From CBDUVZ01 sp965370805 (lineage in GTDB: Bacteria; Hydrothermota; Tepidihabitantia; Tepidihabitantales; Tepidihabitantaceae), in contig CBDUVZ010000031.1 in NCBI GenBank assembly GCA_965370805.1, forward strand, positions 1-25,877: a stretch of 25,877 nt of DNA, given 5' to 3'. Numbering within the stretch: the stretch's first letter is position 1; every line of letters begins with the position of its first letter. Positions 14,583-21,594 of this stretch are shown here, piece after piece. The notes below the pieces were generated by a model. It searched no databases. It saw nothing but the letters and a program-made list of their open reading frames with translations, and was not told where the DNA came from. A program made the translations under genes and the position numbers.

Positions 14583-15577
14583 ATTACGGCTACGCCGAAA
14601 GTCCCGCGGACGACTTTGCCGATGATTCTGGCCCCGCGGATTGTCTTCTTCAGGGATTCGGCCTGCCTCGGCCCGGCGAGCAGCACCATACCCATGCCCA
14701 TATTGAAAGTACGGTACATTTCATCGACGGGCACGTTACCGAGTTCCTGGATCAGACTGAATATGCGCTTCGGGCGCCAACTCCCGGCTTTGACGACGCA
14801 GGCGGTTTCCGGCGGAAGCAACCGGCGGATGTTGTCATAGAACCCGCCGCCGGTGATGTGAGCGATTGCTTTGATCCGCTTGAGCACGGGGTAGACTTGA
14901 GAGAAATACGACCGGTGTGGCCGCAGCAGTTCAAGCCCGAGGGGCAGCGCGATTCCCGGCACCCTGGAGTCGACGTCCAGCTTTGCCTTCTTGAAGAGGA
15001 CCTTTCGTGCCAGCGAGAAGCCGTTGGTGTGAAGGCCCACTGAGGGGAGACCAACCAGCAGGTCGCCGGGCGCTATCCGGCTGGTATCGATGAGCCGGTC
15101 CCGGGCGGCAATACCGACGATGAACCCGACCAGGTCGTATTCATCGTGCCGGAACCATCCGGGCATCATTGCGGTCTCGCCGCCGACCAGCGAGCAGCCG
15201 TGCTGCCGGCAGGCCCGGGCGATTCCGGCGACTACCTGTTCAGGAACCTTCGGGTCGAACCGTGAGAATGCCAGGTAGTCGAGAAAGAAGAGCGGACGCG
15301 CGCCGACCGCGAGGATGTCGTTGACGCAGTGGTTGACGATATCGATACCGACGGTGTTGTGCTTTCCGACCATTCGGGCAACGGTCAGCTTGGTTCCGAC
15401 GCCGTCGCAGCTTGCGACGAGGATGGGGTTGCGGGTTTGTTTGAGTTGGTAGAGGGAGCCGAAGGCGCCGATGTTGCCGAGGACTTGGGGAGTGAAGGTG
15501 GAGCGGGCGAGGCGGCCGATCGCCTTTTTGAGGGTGTTGGCGGCGTCGATATCGACTCCGGCGTCTTGGTAGCGCAC
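14579..15577 (-). CDS. purM: Phosphoribosylformylglycinamidine cyclo-ligase
   Basis: A 332-residue AIR synthetase, which closes the imidazole ring using ATP in purine synthesis. It starts YQDAGVDIDAANTLKKAIG and carries ASCDGVGTKLTVARMVGKH, GIDIVNHCVNDILAVGA, LVGGETAMMPGW, HTNGFSLAR, HITGGGFYDNIRRLLP and FNMGMGMVLL, all typical of PurM. Length is normal. The start is GTG 15575-15577, 5 bp from a -10 box (TACACT), so the mRNA is probably leaderless. The gene stands alone; no other pur gene is in the window. It is convergent with xerD, and the two stop codons overlap. Confidence 0.96.
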   Translation of the reverse strand: MRYQDAGVDIDAANTLKKAIGRLARSTFTPQVLGNIGAFGSLYQLKQTRNPILVASCDGVGTKLTVARMVGKHNTVGIDIVNHCVNDILAVGARPLFFLDYLAFSRFDPKVPEQVVAGIARACRQHGCSLVGGETAMMPGWFRHDEYDLVGFIVGIAARDRLIDTSRIAPGDLLVGLPSVGLHTNGFSLARKVLFKKAKLDVDSRVPGIALPLGLELLRPHRSYFSQVYPVLKRIKAIAHITGGGFYDNIRRLLPPETACVVKAGSWRPKRIFSLIQELGNVPVDEMYRTFNMGMGMVLLAGPRQAESLKKTIRGARIIGKVVRGTFGVAVI

Positions 15578-15582
15578 AGGGA

Positions 15583-15611
15583 AGTGTAAAGGAAAGGGGT
15601 CGAGGGGTCAA
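15583..15611 (-). promoter_or_regulatory. purM promoter, with -35 box inside an 8-bp repeat tract
   Basis: Minus-strand TTGACC (15606-15611), 17-bp spacer, TACACT (15583-15588), then 5 bp to the GTG. The -35 hexamer is part of the octamer run TCGAGGGG/TCAAGGGG at 15600-15622. Confidence 0.55.
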
Positions 15612-15640
15612 GGGGTCCAGGGTGAGGATCAGAGAAGGAA
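15591..15640. repeat. 8-bp phased repeat tract between purM and the GNAT gene
   Basis: Octamers TCGAGGGG, TCAAGGGG and TCCAGGGT follow in phase, then GAGG-rich sequence continues to about 15718. This is the same family as at 110-141 and 16173-16200. The rest of the 140-bp gap is purine-rich with no further signal. Confidence 0.65.
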
Positions 15641-15718
15641 AGGGGGCGGCGCGAAGAGGAGGAGGAAGTCAGAAGGCAGAAGTCAAAGGGCTAAGGGCGG
15701 AATGGGGAGGGTGAGGAA

Positions 15719-16720
15719 TTACAGCGTGCGGGTGAAGAAGTAGTAGGTCTGGAAGGCGTCGGGGCGGAAGCCGATGCGCCAGTAGAGTGTGACGACGCGG
15801 TTGGTGCTGAAGGCCGCGGTGGAGATTGATTCGAGGCCCTGGGAGCGGCACCAGTGCAGTAGTCGGGAGAGCATTGCCGAGCCGATTCCTTTGCCGCGGG
15901 ATTGGGGGAGGACGCCGAGTTCGAGGATGGAGGTCTTGCTGCTGATGACGTAGCCGACGGGGTTGCCGCTGCTTTCGGCGACGAGGATTTGGTCGGGGAG
16001 GAAGCCGGGGCGGCGGGTGACGAGGTTGAGGTATTGTTCGTCGACGGGTTCGCCCTGGGTTGCGGGGTTGTCGAATGCCCGGCTGGAGAGAGACATGAGG
16101 AGGCTGTTTTCCTCGGGCAGGCGGGCGGAGCGGATTGTCAAGGAAGGGGGTCGAAGGGTCAAGGAAAGGGTTCGAGGGGTCGAGGGGTCGAGGGGTCGAG
16201 GGTGAGGAATGAGAGGACGGGGGTCGAGGGTTCTGGGGTGAGGGATTCGGCGGAGGTTGTGGCGGAAGCCGATCATGGAGGTGGGGAGGTCGTGGAATCC
16301 GAGGGAGCGTGCAATCGGGGGGTGGATTGTGTCGATGCTGCGGTAGAAGATGAGGGCTTGGGGTCGGCCGTGACGTTTGCCGAGCTGTTCCGCCAGGCGG
16401 AGAAGGGGCTGGGTGAGGGGGCGGTGCGAGGCCGCGTCGCGGTAATCCGGGCTGAGGAAGAGGCCGATGTGGATGAGTTTGCGGCCGTTCCATTCGGAGT
16501 CGCGGGCCCAGCCGTAGCCGACGAGTTTTCCTGAGGTTTCGAGGACGAGGCCGCGGCCGCGAGCGAGCCATGGGGTATCGAAGAGGTCGATTGTCGACTG
16601 CTCGGAGAGGGCGGCCCGGGCGTTCAGCTCACCGAATATCGCCTGCATCAGCCGGGCGACGGGCCGGGCGTCTTGGCGCGTGAGGTCGCGGGTAGTGAGC
16701 GTAGAGGAATGGCCGGCCAT
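15719..16720 (-). CDS. Tandem GNAT-domain acetyltransferase
   Basis: The 333-residue product has two GNAT folds. The N-terminal one (residues ~8-150; LIHIGLFLSPDYRDAASHRP) lacks the full acetyl-CoA loop and looks degenerate. The C-terminal one (~200-333) has LELGVLPQSRGKGIGSAMLS, the complete Q-x-x-G-x-G loop, plus TNRVVTLYWRIGF. This two-domain layout is like mycothiol-synthase-type proteins; the substrate cannot be told. Between the domains is a Pro/Arg/Leu-rich linker of about 45 residues encoded by 8-bp repeats (16137-16245). ATG 16718-16720 lies 9 bp from a TAAACT -10 box, so the leader would be at most a few nucleotides. Confidence 0.8.
   Translation of the reverse strand: MAGHSSTLTTRDLTRQDARPVARLMQAIFGELNARAALSEQSTIDLFDTPWLARGRGLVLETSGKLVGYGWARDSEWNGRKLIHIGLFLSPDYRDAASHRPLTQPLLRLAEQLGKRHGRPQALIFYRSIDTIHPPIARSLGFHDLPTSMIGFRHNLRRIPHPRTLDPRPLIPHPRPLDPSTPRTLSLTLRPPSLTIRSARLPEENSLLMSLSSRAFDNPATQGEPVDEQYLNLVTRRPGFLPDQILVAESSGNPVGYVISSKTSILELGVLPQSRGKGIGSAMLSRLLHWCRSQGLESISTAAFSTNRVVTLYWRIGFRPDAFQTYYFFTRTL
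16137..16245. repeat. 8-bp repeat tract forming an interdomain linker
   Basis: TCGAGGGG repeats exactly at 16173-16180, 16181-16188 and 16189-16196, flanked by degenerate copies (GTCGAAGG, GTCAAGGA, GTCGAGGG). Translated on the minus strand it gives the TLDPRPLIPHPRPLDPSTPR-type linker between the two GNAT domains. Confidence 0.8.
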
Positions 16721-16729
16721 TGGCAGCGG

Positions 16730-16758
16730 AGTTTAGCAGACCGGTTGGGTTGAGTCAA
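16730..16758 (-). promoter_or_regulatory. Promoter of the tandem GNAT gene
   Basis: Minus-strand TTGACT (16753-16758), 17-bp spacer, TAAACT (16730-16735), 9 bp to the ATG. The predicted transcription start is about 2-3 nt before the start codon. Confidence 0.65.
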
Positions 16759-16762
16759 ACAT

Positions 16763-16800
16763 CGAAATGGCGAATGGCGGATGGCGAATTCGGAAATGGG
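16763..16800. repeat. 7-bp repeat tract between two divergent promoters
   Basis: CGAAATG, GCGAATG, GCGGATG and GCGAATT follow in 7-bp phase, then degenerate units. The tract fills much of the space between the divergent -35 boxes of the GNAT and EF-G-like genes. Confidence 0.7.
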
Positions 16801-16822
16801 AAGTCGGCACTTGAGGTTTCGT

Positions 16823-16850
16823 TTGACTTGGCTTGGGGGTGAGTTAGGAT
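16823..16850 (+). promoter_or_regulatory. Promoter of the EF-G-like gene
   Basis: TTGACT (16823-16828), 16-bp spacer, TAGGAT (16845-16850). The leader to GTG 16878 is about 20 nt and contains GGAGG, so this gene is not leaderless. Confidence 0.65.
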
Positions 16851-16877
16851 TGGGGTTGCTTTTTTCAGGAGGATTTC

Positions 16878-18956
16878 GTGAAAGATTTCAGCGCAGAAGA
16901 GGTCAGGAGTATCGGCTTTTTCGGCCACGGCGGGAGCGGTAAGACGTCGATTTGCGAGGCGTTGTTGTATGCGATGAAGGAGAACAGCCGGCTTGGTTCG
17001 GTTGATGACGGGACGTCGCTGCTGGATTATGATGAGGATGAGGTGGCGCGGAAGATTGGAATCAACCTGGCCCTGGGGTACGGGGAGCACCGGGGAGTGC
17101 TGATTAACATCGTCGACGCTCCGGGGTATGCCGATTTCTACGGGAATGTGGTATCCGCAATCCGGGCGGTCGATAGCGGGGTTGTGGTGGTGGATGGGGT
17201 TTCCGGGGTGGAGGTGGGGACCGAGATGGTCTGGCGGCGTTTGGAGGAGGCGGGTCTGCCGAGGGTTGTTTTCGTGAATAAGCTGCGGCGGGAGGATACG
17301 AGTTTCGATAGTTCCGCGGAGGAGGTCCGGAAGGCGCTGGGGACGTCGGTCGTACCGTTGTTCCTGCCGATCGGTCGGGAGAGCGGGCTGAGCGGGATCG
17401 TTGATATTCTGAATGACAAGGCCTACAAGTATGAGGAGGGGAAGCGGTCGGAGGTCCCGATTCCGGATGAGATGAAGGACGGGGTTGCGGTGTGGCGGGA
17501 ACGACTGGTCGAGGCGGCGGCGGACGCCGATGAGGCATTGATGGAGAAGTTCCTGGAGGGCGGGAGGATTACGCCGGATGAGATGCGGACCGCGGTTCGG
17601 AACGGAATCAAAGCCGGGGTGGTCTACCCGATGGTCTGCGGCGATGCCCTGGCCCGGATCGGTACCGACCTGCTGCTGGACCTGGTTGTCGACGTGCTGC
17701 CGGGACCGCTGGACCTGCCCGACCTGACGGGAACGAAGCCCGATTCCGACGAGCAGGTAACCGTTCCGCGCCGGGCTGAGGGGCCGACGTGTGCGCTGGT
17801 TTTCAAGACGGTTTCCGAGTCCCACGTGGGGGAGATGCACTATGTCCGGGTGTTCAGCGGTTCACTGCAGTCCGGGGCGGTGGTGGAGAATGCGTCGAGC
17901 GAGCGTGAGGAGAAGATCAATCAGATGTACCTCGTCAAAGGCAGGGAGAGGACCGAAGTCAATCGGCTGACGACCGGGATGATCGGGGCGCTGGTCAAGC
18001 TGAAGAAGACCCATACCGGTGATACCCTGTATGACAAGCAACTGCCGATTCGATTGCCGCGGGTTGATTTCCCGAAGCCGTGCATCTCGGTGGCGATTGT
18101 CCCCAAGACCAAGGGCGACGAAGAGCGGGTGTCGAACGGCCTGGTCCGGCTGCGCGAGGAGGACCCGACTTTCGGCTACAAGTACAACCGTGAGGTCGGC
18201 CAGGAACTGATGAGCGGGATGGGCGAGCTTCATCTGGACGTGATTGTCGGGCGGCTGGCACGGCGGTTTGACGTCCACGTCGAACTCATGAAGCCCCGGA
18301 TTCCGTACCGGGAGACGATTACCCGCAAGGCCGAAGCCCAGGGTCGGCACAAGAAGCAGACCGGGGGCCGGGGTCAGTTCGGCGATGCGTATCTCCGGCT
18401 TGAACCGATGCCGCACGGCGGAGGTTTCGAGTTCGTGGATGCAATCAAGGGCGGGTCGATTCCCGGCAAGTTTGTTCCCGCGGTGGAGAAGGGCGTCGTT
18501 GAGGTCATGGAAAAGGGTATCCTCGCCGGGTACAAGATGACGGATATCAAGACGACGGTCTTTGACGGTTCCTACCACCCGGTAGACTCGTCGGAAATCG
18601 CGTTCAAGATGGCCGGTTCGATTGCGTTCCGGAACTGTTGCGAGAAGGCCGGTCTCGTGCTGCTTGAGCCGATAATGGCGATTGAGATTACCGTTCCGGA
18701 CAGCTACACCGGTGACGTGATGGGCGACCTGAACGCCCGGCGTGGCCGCATCATGGGAATGGAAACCCAGGGCAACCTCCAGGTAATCAAGGCGTTCGCC
18801 CCTCAGGCCGAGTTGTACAAGTACTCGAACAGCCTGCGTTCATTGACCCATGGCCGCGGCTTCTTCACGATGGAGGTCGCGCGCTACGAGGAAGTACCCA
18901 AGGAACTTGCCGGCAAGGTTGTCGAAGAAGCGAAACGCGCGAAGGAGACCGGCTAG
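16878..18956 (+). CDS. EF-G-like translational GTPase (EF-G paralogue)
   Basis: A 692-residue protein starting at GTG 16878 with GGAGG 5 bp upstream. The P-loop GHGGSGKT is at residues 16-23, the G3 box DAPGYADF at 80-87 and the G4 box NKLR at 134-137. Domains II-V follow (SGSLQSGAVV, GMGELHLDVIVGRL, GGRGQFGDAYLRLEP, PVDSSEIAFKMAGSIAF, EVTVPDS-like EITVPDS, DLNARRGRIMGME). The layout and length are those of EF-G, but two G-domain residues differ. Tyr84 stands where canonical EF-G has the catalytic His, as also occurs in EF-G-like paralogues, and the Asp of NKxD is Arg137. It is thus probably a paralogue of the fusA product rather than the main translocase. Whether it acts in translocation, recycling or stress is not visible. 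Its stop interlocks with the convergent glycosyltransferase stop. Confidence 0.9.
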   Translation: MKDFSAEEVRSIGFFGHGGSGKTSICEALLYAMKENSRLGSVDDGTSLLDYDEDEVARKIGINLALGYGEHRGVLINIVDAPGYADFYGNVVSAIRAVDSGVVVVDGVSGVEVGTEMVWRRLEEAGLPRVVFVNKLRREDTSFDSSAEEVRKALGTSVVPLFLPIGRESGLSGIVDILNDKAYKYEEGKRSEVPIPDEMKDGVAVWRERLVEAAADADEALMEKFLEGGRITPDEMRTAVRNGIKAGVVYPMVCGDALARIGTDLLLDLVVDVLPGPLDLPDLTGTKPDSDEQVTVPRRAEGPTCALVFKTVSESHVGEMHYVRVFSGSLQSGAVVENASSEREEKINQMYLVKGRERTEVNRLTTGMIGALVKLKKTHTGDTLYDKQLPIRLPRVDFPKPCISVAIVPKTKGDEERVSNGLVRLREEDPTFGYKYNREVGQELMSGMGELHLDVIVGRLARRFDVHVELMKPRIPYRETITRKAEAQGRHKKQTGGRGQFGDAYLRLEPMPHGGGFEFVDAIKGGSIPGKFVPAVEKGVVEVMEKGILAGYKMTDIKTTVFDGSYHPVDSSEIAFKMAGSIAFRNCCEKAGLVLLEPIMAIEITVPDSYTGDVMGDLNARRGRIMGMETQGNLQVIKAFAPQAELYKYSNSLRSLTHGRGFFTMEVARYEEVPKELAGKVVEEAKRAKETG

Positions 18957-20329
18957 GGGTTCTTTCGTCTCGCCCGGCAGAAGCGGACCAAACCCACGGC
19001 AGCGAACAGAATCAGCACGGGTTCAATCGGTGCCCGGAACCTGGCTTCACCCACCGGACCGACCAGCAGTGTGAAATAGAGAACGCTGAGCAGCAGCCAA
19101 CGGCAACTGCGACCGACGCCGGAGAAGACCCCGATAACCCCGAACATCAGGACGCCGAACTGGAACAGTGCTGCCAGAATCAGAACAGTCAGCGGGAAGG
19201 CCCCGAATCCCTTCAGCCTTTGATTGTAGACCAGGCGAATCGCCGGCCCGAATTTGCCTCTGGCCGCAAGTGCCATTGAGCGCTGGAACACCCGGGGTTC
19301 CCCGGTGTCCCGGGTTCCGGAATGCACCATCAACGGCTGCAGGCTGATTGGACTCAGGAAACAGGCTCCGCAGCCTGCGAGCTGGATTGCCGTGGTCAGG
19401 AGGGGGCGGCGCAGCATGTGGGGCCAAGCAACGGCAGACAGCTTGCGCCAGAACCCGGCTTCGTCCGAGGTATCGAGCCGGCCGAATCGGTTGACCGCTT
19501 CCAATCGCATTGTGTCCCGGGCGTCAGCGAGGCTGATGTTCTTGTCCGCGGCCAGCACCGTCGCCGCATTGTACAGAAACGTATTGTGCTCACCCGCCGT
19601 TGATACGATGTACCGACCGCTTGTCCGGCCGTTGCGCATCACCCACGGCAGGGCGACGATCGAAGCACAGGCCAGCGGTACCAGCAGTTGCACCGGACGG
19701 AACCGTCCGGCCCGAAGCTGCCGGAAGAGAACGTGGCCGGCGAGCAGCAGCGGGAAGAGTATCGCAATCGGCCTGGTCAGGACCATGAGGCCGGAACAGA
19801 ATCCCGCACCGACAAGGTACGACACCCCGCCCGTTCGGCGGTAGCGGTTGAACAGCAACAGGCAGACGGTCAGCAGCAGGACGAAGGCGGTTTCGGTCAC
19901 GACTTTGGTGGATAGGAACGCCAGGTTCGGACTCAGGCCGGCAAGCAGGGCCGCAATACCCGCCGTTGCTCTGCTCAGGCCCAACTCAAGGCCGAACCGG
20001 CGCACGGCCCAGACCAGCATAATGGAGAGCAGCAATTGCAGCAGGAGGATGAGAATGACCGGGTCGCGCACGAACCGGTAGAACGGCGCAATCAGCATCG
20101 GATACCCGGGTGTGCGGAACAGTTCCGGCCGGACCGGCGGAACCGAATCGCGCGAGAAGACCTGGTTCCGGGCGATGTTCCGGGCGAGTTGTTCGTACTC
20201 CACCGCGTCCGCTATCGATTCAATCGTCATGGTGCGCAGGGGTGTTGACGGTAACGTCAGCATCGCGATTCTGACGACAACCGTGGCCAGGACCGCGGCG
20301 ACGATCAGGCGTCGCTCAATGGATGTCAT
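18953..20329 (-). CDS. Membrane glycosyltransferase, GT-C/GT39-like
   Basis: From ATG 20327-20329 the product is 458 residues with roughly ten hydrophobic segments. After the first helix (RLIVAAVLATVVVRIAML) comes an acidic external loop with DAVEYEQLARNIARN and FRTPGYPMLIAPFYRF, as in dolichyl- or polyprenyl-phosphate-dependent GT-C enzymes (PMT/ArnT type). The C-terminus is short and basic. It probably transfers a sugar from a polyprenyl-phosphate donor on the outer face of the inner membrane; acceptor unknown. It overlaps the upstream rhomboid gene by 14 bp and is the last gene of the ispF operon. ispF and this enzyme both relate to isoprenoid lipids, which may be chance. Confidence 0.8.
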   Translation of the reverse strand: MTSIERRLIVAAVLATVVVRIAMLTLPSTPLRTMTIESIADAVEYEQLARNIARNQVFSRDSVPPVRPELFRTPGYPMLIAPFYRFVRDPVILILLLQLLLSIMLVWAVRRFGLELGLSRATAGIAALLAGLSPNLAFLSTKVVTETAFVLLLTVCLLLFNRYRRTGGVSYLVGAGFCSGLMVLTRPIAILFPLLLAGHVLFRQLRAGRFRPVQLLVPLACASIVALPWVMRNGRTSGRYIVSTAGEHNTFLYNAATVLAADKNISLADARDTMRLEAVNRFGRLDTSDEAGFWRKLSAVAWPHMLRRPLLTTAIQLAGCGACFLSPISLQPLMVHSGTRDTGEPRVFQRSMALAARGKFGPAIRLVYNQRLKGFGAFPLTVLILAALFQFGVLMFGVIGVFSGVGRSCRWLLLSVLYFTLLVGPVGEARFRAPIEPVLILFAAVGLVRFCRARRKNP

Positions 20330-20996
20330 ACGAGACAGCGGAGCGCCGTCGGCTGCGGCGGACGAGCAACCCGACCAGGATTCCAATAACGAAGCCGCCG
20401 ATGTGGGCGAAGTAAGCGATTCCACCGCCTCCGCCCGAGGCCGAACTGAAGCCGTAGAGCACCTGGATCAGTATCCAGAACCCGAGGAGAAGGAAAGCCG
20501 GCAGATAGATCAGTCTGATGAAGAAGAATATCGGAACGAGGGTCAGAACCCGGGCGCGGGGGAAAAGGACGAAATACGCACCCATGATGCCGGATATCGC
20601 TCCGGATGCGCCGATTGTGGGAACCGGCGAATGCGGACCGGCCAGGATGTGCAGTCCGCTGCCGAACAACCCGGCCGCCACGTACAGCCCCAGATAGGGG
20701 AGACGTCCGAGGGTATCTTCGATGTTGTCCCCGAATATCCAGAGGTAGAGCATGTTGCCGATGATATGGAAGAAACCGGCGTGCAGGAACATCGAAGTCA
20801 GCAGGGTCCAGAGTCTCCTGCCGGCAGCGATCTCTTCCGGAATCATTCCGTAAGTCAGGAACAGGGAGTGGCCGGCCGCGGAACCGGACATCTGCGAAAA
20901 CAACTGGTACACGAAGACAATCGAGCAGGCGGCAACGAGCGCATAAGTCACGTAGGGCCTGGTGGCTGAGCGGATGTCGTCGCGCAGCGGGATCAA
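20316..20996 (-). CDS. Rhomboid family intramembrane serine protease
   Basis: Start TTG 20994-20996 overlaps the ispF stop (TTGA) and is preceded by GGGAG, giving 226 residues; longer frames run into ispF. About six membrane helices are visible. The rhomboid marks are FHIIGNMLYLWIFG (His and Asn of the oxyanion region), GASGAISGIMGAYF (catalytic Ser in GxSG) and YFAHIGGFVIGILVG (catalytic His). It would cleave membrane proteins within or next to the bilayer; substrates cannot be inferred. A Gly-rich loop (SSASGGGGG) precedes the last helix. The C-terminus is Arg-rich. Confidence 0.93.
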   Translation of the reverse strand: MIPLRDDIRSATRPYVTYALVAACSIVFVYQLFSQMSGSAAGHSLFLTYGMIPEEIAAGRRLWTLLTSMFLHAGFFHIIGNMLYLWIFGDNIEDTLGRLPYLGLYVAAGLFGSGLHILAGPHSPVPTIGASGAISGIMGAYFVLFPRARVLTLVPIFFFIRLIYLPAFLLLGFWILIQVLYGFSSASGGGGGIAYFAHIGGFVIGILVGLLVRRSRRRSAVSYDIH

Positions 20997-21493
20997 GTCT
21001 GCTCCCGGCAGACCAGGACCGTGACGAGCGCGGCGATGCTCTTGTCTTTGACTGCGAGCATCGTGCCTTCGGTCGTCTTGGCTTTGACCCCGACCCGACT
21101 GCGTTCGATTTCGAGCAGGGCGGCAATCCGGCTGCTGATTGCCGGGACGTGCGGGGCCAACGCCGGCCGGTCGCAAACCAGAACGCAATCGAGGTTCACG
21201 ACACGGTATCCGTCGCCTCGGATTTCCCGGTATGCGTCCTGCAGGAATCTACTGCTGTCGGCGTCAAGCCAGGCCGGGTCGGTATCAGGGAACCTCGTGC
21301 CGATATCCGGCAGGGCCAGGGCTCCGAGCAGCGCGTCGGTGACGGCGTGCAGCAGGACGTCACCGTCCGAATGGCCGACAAGGCCGACGTCGGAAGGAAT
21401 CTCGACCCCGCCGAGAATCAGCTTGCGGTTCGGGCCGAACTCATGGGCGTCGAACCCGATGCCGACACGAAAGGGCGACTGTGAGTTGCTCAA
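20993..21493 (-). CDS. ispF: 2-C-methyl-D-erythritol 2,4-cyclodiphosphate synthase
   Basis: A 166-residue enzyme of the MEP isoprenoid pathway that cyclises CDP-ME 2-phosphate with release of CMP. VGIGFDAHEFG holds the metal-binding Asp and His, followed by GHSDGDVLLHAVTDALLGAL, DIGTRFPDTDP, NLDCVLVCDRP and VGVKAKTTEG, all family signatures. The frame is open far upstream (to 21718), but the start is set at TTG 21491-21493: it lies 7 bp from a TAGAAT -10 box and gives the normal length. The mRNA is predicted to be leaderless. It heads a three-gene operon with the rhomboid and glycosyltransferase genes. ispD is not adjacent. Confidence 0.95.
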   Translation of the reverse strand: MSNSQSPFRVGIGFDAHEFGPNRKLILGGVEIPSDVGLVGHSDGDVLLHAVTDALLGALALPDIGTRFPDTDPAWLDADSSRFLQDAYREIRGDGYRVVNLDCVLVCDRPALAPHVPAISSRIAALLEIERSRVGVKAKTTEGTMLAVKDKSIAALVTVLVCREQT

Positions 21494-21500
21494 CGTTCTG

Positions 21501-21529
21501 ATTCTATGCCGTCGGTGGGTTGGGGTCAA
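21501..21529 (-). promoter_or_regulatory. ispF operon promoter
   Basis: Minus-strand TTGACC (21524-21529), 17-bp spacer, TAGAAT (21501-21506), 7 bp to the TTG start. It diverges from the thrS promoter, with 31 bp between the -35 boxes. Confidence 0.7.
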
Positions 21530-21560
21530 GGGCAGAGCCCTGCCGAGGCCGGCGTCCGGA

Positions 21561-21588
21561 TTGACACCCGACTTCGGCGCGGTAACAT
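21561..21588 (+). promoter_or_regulatory. thrS operon promoter
   Basis: TTGACA (21561-21566), 16-bp spacer, TAACAT (21583-21588), 6 bp to the GTG start. There is no room for a T-box or other leader. Confidence 0.7.
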
Positions 21589-21594
21589 TGCGGC

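Noticed and set aside
16878..18956. Main elongation factor G (fusA)
   Set aside because: Tyr in place of the G3 His, Arg in place of the NKxD Asp, and no rpsL/rpsG/tuf neighbours point to a paralogue.
21530..21594. T-box or other leader control upstream of thrS
   Set aside because: The promoter's -10 is 6 bp from the start codon, leaving no leader RNA.
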